Source: an uncultured bacterium
Lineage (GTDB): Bacteria > Bdellovibrionota_C > UBA2361 > CAKMMH01
Direction: 5' to 3'
Assembly: GCA_927798255.1 (NCBI GenBank)
Contig: CAKMMH010000050.1
Location: forward strand, 1 to 10,135
DNA length: 10,135 nt
Shown here in pieces: positions 6,332 to 10,135 of this stretch (positions are counted from its first letter, which is position 1; the number at the start of each line of letters is the position of its first letter). Below the pieces are notes generated by a model that worked only from the letters and a program-made list of their open reading frames with translations, was not told the DNA's origin and did not search any database. The position numbers and the translations under genes are program-made.

Positions 6332-6352
6332 TCCTTTGTTGATATCAAAGGA
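6332..6352. promoter_or_regulatory. Inverted repeat in the DUF3102-like gene leader
   Basis: TCCTTTG/CAAAGGA arms (6332-6338 with 6346-6352) enclose and overlap the 10-bp palindrome TTGATATCAA (6339-6348). It lies 27-47 bp upstream of the start codon, where an operator would act. Its GATATC core is also the centre of the GGATATCC sites at 5333-5464. Confidence 0.5.
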
Positions 6353-6510
6353 TTTTATATTATATAAATCAGCAAAGTTATTTATAACAGCGTTGAATCA
6401 ATGTTTTTCTTGAAAAAATATAGGCATGAAAGAACTAGTTTTATACTAATTTCCATATAAAACAAGTATATTGCATTATTGTAGGTACCCAGTGTCATAT
6501 CAAAACATAT

Positions 6511-6532
6511 TTACGTCAGTTATTACGTCAGT
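6511..6532. repeat. Two direct repeats TTACGTCAGT
   Basis: TTACGTCAGT occurs at 6511-6520 and 6523-6532, 12 bp apart, about 90 bp before the iterons. It may be a minor protein-binding site in the origin region. The rest of 6353-6600 shows no gene or strong motif. Confidence 0.5.
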
Positions 6533-6618
6533 AGCTAGTTGAAAAACTGTAAATTTAAGCTGCTTTTCTACAAACAAAGTGGGCTGTCGGCCTTAGAGAC
6601 AAAATCCGAAGGATAAGA

Positions 6619-6707
6619 AAAAGGGTGATTCGAAGTGCGCAAAAAGGGTGATTCGAAGTGCGCAAAAGGGTGATTCGAAGTGCGCAAAAGGGTGATTCGA
6701 AGTGCGC
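6619..6707. repeat. Iteron array, four tandem copies
   Basis: Four identical 18-bp cores GGGTGATTCGAAGTGCGC at 6623-6640, 6646-6663, 6668-6685 and 6690-6707 are each preceded by four or five A, giving periods of 23, 22 and 22 bp. The core contains the palindrome TTCGAA and is GC-richer than its surroundings. Perfect tandem repeats at helical-turn spacing beside a replication operon are the signature of an iteron-type theta origin, bound by the plasmid initiator. The initiator gene at 8496-9530 is the natural partner. Copies on the initiator promoter were looked for and not seen. Confidence 0.9.
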
Positions 6708-6761
6708 AGTAAATGTCTAGACAATAGTTATACCAACACTTTCAGGAGATTCTTTTGTTCT

Positions 6762-6840
6762 AAGATATATTAAGATATTAAAAGATATATTAATATATCT
6801 TAATAGCGTAAATTTACTTGTAAGTAATTACGCTATTAAG
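6762..6840. other. AT-rich probable DNA-unwinding region with palindrome and hairpin
   Basis: AGATATATTAA occurs twice (6763-6773 and 6783-6793). The second copy is part of a perfect 20-bp palindrome at 6782-6801. A 13-bp inverted repeat CTTAATAGCGTAA (6799-6811 with 6828-6840) follows, with inner pairing of TTACTT (6814-6819) to AAGTAA (6822-6827). Lying 55-130 bp from the iterons, this is the likely strand-opening element of the origin. A one-mismatch DnaA-box-like TAATACACA lies on the minus strand at 6902-6910. No consensus DnaA box is present. Confidence 0.6.
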
Positions 6841-6913
6841 CTATATTAAATTAAGATTATTTTTTTTAAGTAGAAATGCTCGCGCCACCATTTTTTACTT
6901 GTGTGTATTAAAC

Positions 6914-6950
6914 AATACAAATAAAAATAAGCACCCGGAAGATGCTTATT
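6914..6950 (-). terminator. Terminator of the replication operon
   Basis: A 10-bp stem (6926-6935 with 6941-6950, one G-U) and a 5-nt loop are followed on the minus strand by TTTATTTG. The stem overlaps the helicase stop codon. It separates the operon from the iterons just beyond. Confidence 0.75.
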
Positions 6951-8445
6951 ATAGTAATTTTAATTCAGTTTGTTCAGCATTGTTTATATTTGATTCTGAA
7001 TTTGTTTCTTTAAATTCTTTTGGGATACCTGTATATTCCACCTCTGTGAAATTATTCATATAGCTAGGACATTCTAAGTAAGCATTATTTGATGGAATAT
7101 AATTCATTAAAATATCTTTAGATGCTACTCCTAGTCTATTTTTAACTATTGATAGTCGAATTAATCGTGGATTCTCTGCGATTGCTTCTTTTACAAGTAA
7201 TCTTTTGTCAGCTAAACTCTTAGTTGTTGTGAATTTTTCAGAATATATTAATTCTAATGCAAGACCCAAACATACGTCTGCTGTGTATTCAATTGCTGAT
7301 GTATGTGCAAATGATTGTTGAGAGATTGGTTCTAATGCATCAGCTCTTGATAGGGATGAAATTACAATAACTGCTGTTTCAAAGTCTTTTGATATTTGTT
7401 TTAATCCTGCGATATTCTGCTCAATTATTATAGATTTTACTGTATCAGGATTAGTTGCTGATGTCATCTGTTGAAGATAATCAACTATAATTACTGGTGA
7501 TTGTGCTGTCATATCTCTTATCATCTTTGCTTTGTTGTAAATATCAATGTGGCTAGTAGAAAGTAAATTCCCTTCTTCAATTGTTAAATATTCACCTATT
7601 TTTTCAAAATAAAAATCTTCTGCTGCTGCATATTCATCCTCATCTTTATTTGAGCAAGCAAATACTCGGCCAGTTTCTATGTCTTTATAGGTCACTGTTG
7701 TATCTTGGTTTTTCTTATACATTTGCCTCGCAATTCCTCTTGAAATTAAGTTAGATTCTTTCATTTCTAGTGAAAAGTATAAAACATTTTGCTTTTGTGC
7801 TGCTATATTTTCTGCTAAATTTGTTGCAAAGGCAGTTTTGCCGACACTAGATCCTCCTGTTAATACATACAAACCTTCCTCTAGTCCTCCTGAGAACGCT
7901 TTATCTAATTCATTAAATCCTGTTTTTATTTTACGAGAGTCTAATTTTTTGAACTGTTCTTGTCTAAATAAAGCTCTTCTATTTTTAATAAATGACTTTT
8001 CTACATCATTTAGTTTTTGTTTATAAGATTCTTTAACTTGTCTTAAATATTCTGTTAAAAGCTCTTTGTTTGTTGCACCGAAGACGGATGGTATCTGCAG
8101 GTCCTTTTTATATGCATCTATATGTATGCTTTTTGTTTCGATTCCTATTTTATTTAATTTCTCTGCTATGAAACTCTCTTCTTTAAACTTTCTGTAATAG
8201 TTTCCAGTATTAGGGTCTTCTTCTGTAAGACACAGATAGATTTCTTTAATATTATAGTTCTTACTTTCTTCTTTTGATTTTAGATTTTTTATTTCTTCTA
8301 CTGTGTTTAAAGTATTAGATGTATAAATACATGTTAATTCATGTTCAGCAAATACATTTAATTCTCTTGTATCGTTTGTGATTATTACTACATTTTCATT
8401 TATTATATTTTCTAATCCTGTTTTATTTATACTAATGTTTCCCAT
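6949..8445 (-). CDS. DnaB/gp4-like replicative helicase with degenerate TOPRIM-like N-terminus
   Basis: This is a probable ring helicase for plasmid replication. The C-terminal RecA-type domain (residues about 172-460) has Walker A GGSSVGKTA (197-205), the catalytic Glu in FSLEM (E227), Walker B VIIVDYLQQM (D322), motif H3 ISSLSR (362-367, with Ser where DnaB has Gln), AIEYTADV, and a KNRLG arginine-finger loop. The DnaB N-terminal primase-binding domain is absent. Residues about 15-120 instead recall a TOPRIM fold as in T7 gp4 or Twinkle: EIYLCLTEEDPNTG at 68-81 resembles the DxDxxG motif with key acids altered, so primase activity is doubtful. ATG 8445 has AAGGAG 10 nt upstream. It is the last gene of the operon XRE regulator-initiator-helicase. 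The helicase call is firm; the TOPRIM remnant is tentative. Confidence 0.9.
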   Translation of the reverse strand: MGNISINKTGLENIINENVVIITNDTRELNVFAEHELTCIYTSNTLNTVEEIKNLKSKEESKNYNIKEIYLCLTEEDPNTGNYYRKFKEESFIAEKLNKIGIETKSIHIDAYKKDLQIPSVFGATNKELLTEYLRQVKESYKQKLNDVEKSFIKNRRALFRQEQFKKLDSRKIKTGFNELDKAFSGGLEEGLYVLTGGSSVGKTAFATNLAENIAAQKQNVLYFSLEMKESNLISRGIARQMYKKNQDTTVTYKDIETGRVFACSNKDEDEYAAAEDFYFEKIGEYLTIEEGNLLSTSHIDIYNKAKMIRDMTAQSPVIIVDYLQQMTSATNPDTVKSIIIEQNIAGLKQISKDFETAVIVISSLSRADALEPISQQSFAHTSAIEYTADVCLGLALELIYSEKFTTTKSLADKRLLVKEAIAENPRLIRLSIVKNRLGVASKDILMNYIPSNNAYLECPSYMNNFTEVEYTGIPKEFKETNSESNINNAEQTELKLL

Positions 8446-8463
8446 TTGTTGTTATCTCCTTAT

Positions 8464-8496
8464 ATACAAATCCTCTTTTTAAAAGAGGATTTGTAT
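8464..8496. repeat. 33-bp inverted repeat between initiator and helicase genes
   Basis: Two perfect 16-bp arms (8464-8479 and 8481-8496) flank one base. The repeat overlaps the last base of the initiator stop codon and ends just before the helicase ribosome binding site. On the minus strand it is followed by ATAAGGAGA rather than a T run. It is therefore more likely an mRNA processing, stability or translation-control hairpin than a full terminator. Confidence 0.75.
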
Positions 8497-9530
8497 TAAT
8501 TAAAATGATTTTTTAAATCTGATATGTTGAACTCAACTTGAGTTTTATTATAAAATTTATTTACATCTTTCTCCATGTTTATAAATTTTGCGTATATATC
8601 TAAATTCTCTAATTCCTTGAAATAAGTATTTAATTTTTCTACGAAAAAAGATACTCCACGTTTTTGACCTTTTTCAAAGAAGTTTAGATACTTCCCTTCA
8701 TAAACTCCTATCCAACCTAAAATTGTGCTAATATTATAAACTACTTTATTCTCTTGTTTCTTTTTACTATTTACGCTTTGTAAGTAATAAATATTAAAAG
8801 CAATACTTACAGCTGCTAGTTTTATACGAGAATTTTGTTTTAGCTTTAGAAGGTCTTTGTGATAAAACATCAACCCTCGATTTTGGCTGGTAAATATATC
8901 ACACAGTTCTAGTTTTGCTCTTGATAGTTTTGTTGTTACTTCTGTGTGTGTAATCATTAATCCTTCGTTATTTGAGGTCTTTTCAGTCATATTATAAGTT
9001 ACAGATTTTAGTAGTATAACTGGTTTAAAAGTTATTTCATTTTTATTTTCGTTATAATTTTTTTTATTAGCATCTTTTATTTGTTCCCCATTATTTCCAT
9101 ATGCTATTTGATACTTTAATAAATCCTCTAATAGATTATAGTGTCTTTTGGCTGTTTGAGAATATTTTTTTAATCCGCAATCAGCATTAAATCTTGATAC
9201 TGAAAATGTTACTGTCTGCTCATCTTGTGATAGTAGATGTATTAATAATTTTAAATGTCTATCTGTCAGTTCAGGGAATAATTGCTGTGGAGTAGCAACA
9301 AAATCTTTTACATACAACAGTGTTCCGTTTTTCGCTGTGTAACATGTTCCAATTGCTTTTCCATTTTCATCAGTCCAGATATTTATGTAGCTGTTTACTG
9401 TTGTATCTAGCTCTAATGCAGGATTTATTATAAATTTTATTAATTGTATAATGTCTTTATTTTGTTTTAATCTTAAATAGTTATTTTCACGAGGTGTTGT
9501 TTGATCCCCTAGAAGTGTCAATTCACTCAT
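8496..9530 (-). CDS. Probable plasmid replication initiator (Rep)
   Basis: No exact family was recognised by eye, but size (344 aa), position and fold pattern fit an iteron-binding initiator. A helical segment at about 85-145 (ELTDRHLKLLIHLLSQ..VSRFNADCGL..YSQTAKRHYNLLEDLLKY) reads as a winged helix. A second segment at about 225-310 (MFYHKDLLKLKQNSRIKLA..ISTILGWIG..VEKLNTYFKEL) may be another. A Lys/Asn-rich linker (about 147-165) separates them, and the C-terminus is polar. Such tandem winged-helix architecture is typical of theta-plasmid Rep proteins. ATG 9530 has AAGGAGA 6 nt upstream. The gene starts 19 bp after the XRE gene and is followed by the helicase gene, an arrangement in which Rep opens the origin and the helicase is loaded. 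The most likely binding site is the iteron array at 6623-6707. Confidence 0.68.
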   Translation of the reverse strand: MSELTLLGDQTTPRENNYLRLKQNKDIIQLIKFIINPALELDTTVNSYINIWTDENGKAIGTCYTAKNGTLLYVKDFVATPQQLFPELTDRHLKLLIHLLSQDEQTVTFSVSRFNADCGLKKYSQTAKRHYNLLEDLLKYQIAYGNNGEQIKDANKKNYNENKNEITFKPVILLKSVTYNMTEKTSNNEGLMITHTEVTTKLSRAKLELCDIFTSQNRGLMFYHKDLLKLKQNSRIKLAAVSIAFNIYYLQSVNSKKKQENKVVYNISTILGWIGVYEGKYLNFFEKGQKRGVSFFVEKLNTYFKELENLDIYAKFINMEKDVNKFYNKTQVEFNISDLKNHFN

Positions 9531-9549
9531 ATATCTCTCCTTTTATTTA

Positions 9550-9750
9550 TTATGAATCCAGGTTTAGAAACTTTCTGGAATCTAGATTTAAAGTCTTAAT
9601 TAACTTAATCGATAATTCAAGGCCTGGGCTTTTGCTTCCATTTAGAATCTTTGTAATCATAGATGGAGTTACTCCAGTAGCCTTTGCTATCTCTGTATTC
9701 TTATATCCATTTATCCTCAATTCTTCCTTTAAATATTCTACATTTATCAT
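9550..9750 (-). CDS. XRE-family (Cro/CI-type) small regulator
   Basis: This 66-residue protein is essentially one helix-turn-helix domain. NTEIAKATGVTPSMITKILNG (about 18-38) is a clear Cro/CI-type motif, followed by two short helices. It is the first gene of the replication operon, just after two overlapping promoters, so it probably represses its own operon and sets plasmid copy number. ATG 9750 has GAGAGG about 11 nt upstream, a somewhat wide spacing. No inverted repeat was seen at the promoter, so its operator is unknown. Confidence 0.9.
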   Translation of the reverse strand: MINVEYLKEELRINGYKNTEIAKATGVTPSMITKILNGSKSPGLELSIKLIKTLNLDSRKFLNLDS

Positions 9751-9787
9751 TTCTCGTATTACCTCTCTTTTTTTCTTCCCATAAAAC

Positions 9788-9827
9788 TTTATAAATAGAT
9801 TTTACCATAGGTCAATTTTTTTATCAA
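9788..9827 (-). promoter_or_regulatory. Two overlapping promoters of the replication operon
   Basis: On the minus strand, TTGATA (9822-9827) is 17 bp from TAAAAT (9799-9804), with TGG before the -10. TTGACC (9810-9815) is 16 bp from TATAAA (9788-9793). The -35 of the second lies within the spacer of the first, so a repressor bound here could block both. The distance to the regulator start codon is about 38-48 bp. Confidence 0.72.
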
Positions 9828-9872
9828 AAAAAAACACGCTCTATCTTGTTCTATATCTAAAATAAGATAGAG
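9826..9872 (-). terminator. Terminator of the upstream basic-protein gene
   Basis: AAGATAGAG/CTCTATCTT (9839-9847 with 9864-9872) form a 9-bp stem around a 16-nt loop. On the minus strand CGTG and nine T follow. The stem lies inside the last codons of the upstream gene, and its U tract touches the -35 of the replication promoter. Confidence 0.7.
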
Positions 9873-10135
9873 TTGGCTTTTTTAGCTGTTTTTGTTTTTT
9901 TTCGCTTTTCTCTTGTCCTCGTTTTGCTATTTCCACCGTCATGTCAATAAGAGCTTTGTTTTCCTTTGCAATTTCTTCGAAGACCCATCTTACATTAAAC
10001 GCTTTATATGAGGATTTATTCGAAAGCATTTCTGTTATCATATCAATAACAAGATCTTTTGAGTTTTTTCTTCTCGTTATGTTAATAAGCGCAATGTGTT
10101 TTTGACTTGAAGGATACTGCATGTAATATGCTAAA
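9841..10135 (-). CDS. C-terminal part of an unrecognised basic protein
   Basis: The reading frame is open to the window edge. An ATG at 10122 has no ribosome binding site in the 13 visible bases upstream, so this is more likely the end of a longer gene. About 98 residues are seen: a helical, mixed-charge part (KNSKDLVIDMITEMLSN.. and VRWVFEEIAKENKALIDM) and then a strongly basic tail (KRGQEKSEKKQKQLKKP.. ending FRYRTR) that could bind nucleic acid. It precedes the replication operon on the same strand but is separated by its own terminator. No family is recognised; if the ATG is real, it is a 93-aa protein. Confidence 0.6.
   Translation of the reverse strand, partial: LAYYMQYPSSQKHIALINITRRKNSKDLVIDMITEMLSNKSSYKAFNVRWVFEEIAKENKALIDMTVEIAKRGQEKSEKKQKQLKKPTLSYFRYRTR

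Noticed and set aside
6623..6707. AAGTGCGC in the repeats resembles the nick region of IncQ/pIP501-type transfer origins (TAARTGCGCCCT-like).
   Set aside because: The CCCT part is missing, the motif is in four tandem copies rather than one beside an inverted repeat, and no relaxase gene is seen. An iteron reading explains it better.

Overview
The window looks like part of a plasmid, or a plasmid-like integrated element, from a low-GC Gram-positive bacterium (Bacillota). The evidence is strong AT bias, strong AGGAGG-type ribosome binding sites, extended -10 promoters, an iteron array, a replication operon, and every supported gene on the minus strand. The genus cannot be told from the sequence alone. 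No rRNA, tRNA, CRISPR array, transposase, relaxase or ParA gene was recognised.

Layout, following transcription from right to left. (1) 9841-10135 holds the C-terminal end of an unrecognised basic protein and its terminator. (2) 9827-6914 is the replication operon: two overlapping promoters, an XRE-type repressor, a probable replication initiator with winged-helix-like segments, a 33-bp inverted repeat, and a DnaB/gp4-like helicase with an apparently decayed TOPRIM-like N-terminus. It ends in a terminator that overlaps the helicase stop codon. (3) 6511-6840 is the probable origin: four tandem copies of an 18-bp iteron core at 22-23 bp spacing, followed by an AT-rich tract with a 20-bp palindrome and a long hairpin. 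(4) 6305-5504 is a single DUF3102-like gene with its own terminator. (5) 5464-3261 is a second operon. A dense array of GGATAT/ATATCC sites lies just upstream of a strong promoter. The promoter drives a 442-residue coiled-coil protein and a 178-residue zinc-ribbon-like protein whose last residues (DDDIPF) copy the C-terminal tip of single-stranded-DNA-binding protein (SSB). (6) 3232-2662 is a noncoding block with five consecutive hairpins, including a 129-nt hierarchical one clamped by a GC-rich stem. (7) 2646-1000 is a pair of winged-helix-like proteins of unknown function, one with a nuclease-fold-like C-terminus. (8) 605-1 is the 5' part of a CPBP-family intramembrane protease gene.

Working model: the iterons, initiator and helicase replicate the element. 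The ATATCC array with the coiled-coil protein and possibly the DUF3102 protein could be a ParA-less partition or copy-control system. The SSB-tip protein could engage the host SSB interactome. The hairpin block with its two downstream genes is the least explained part and the best candidate for an undescribed structured RNA or single-strand DNA element.
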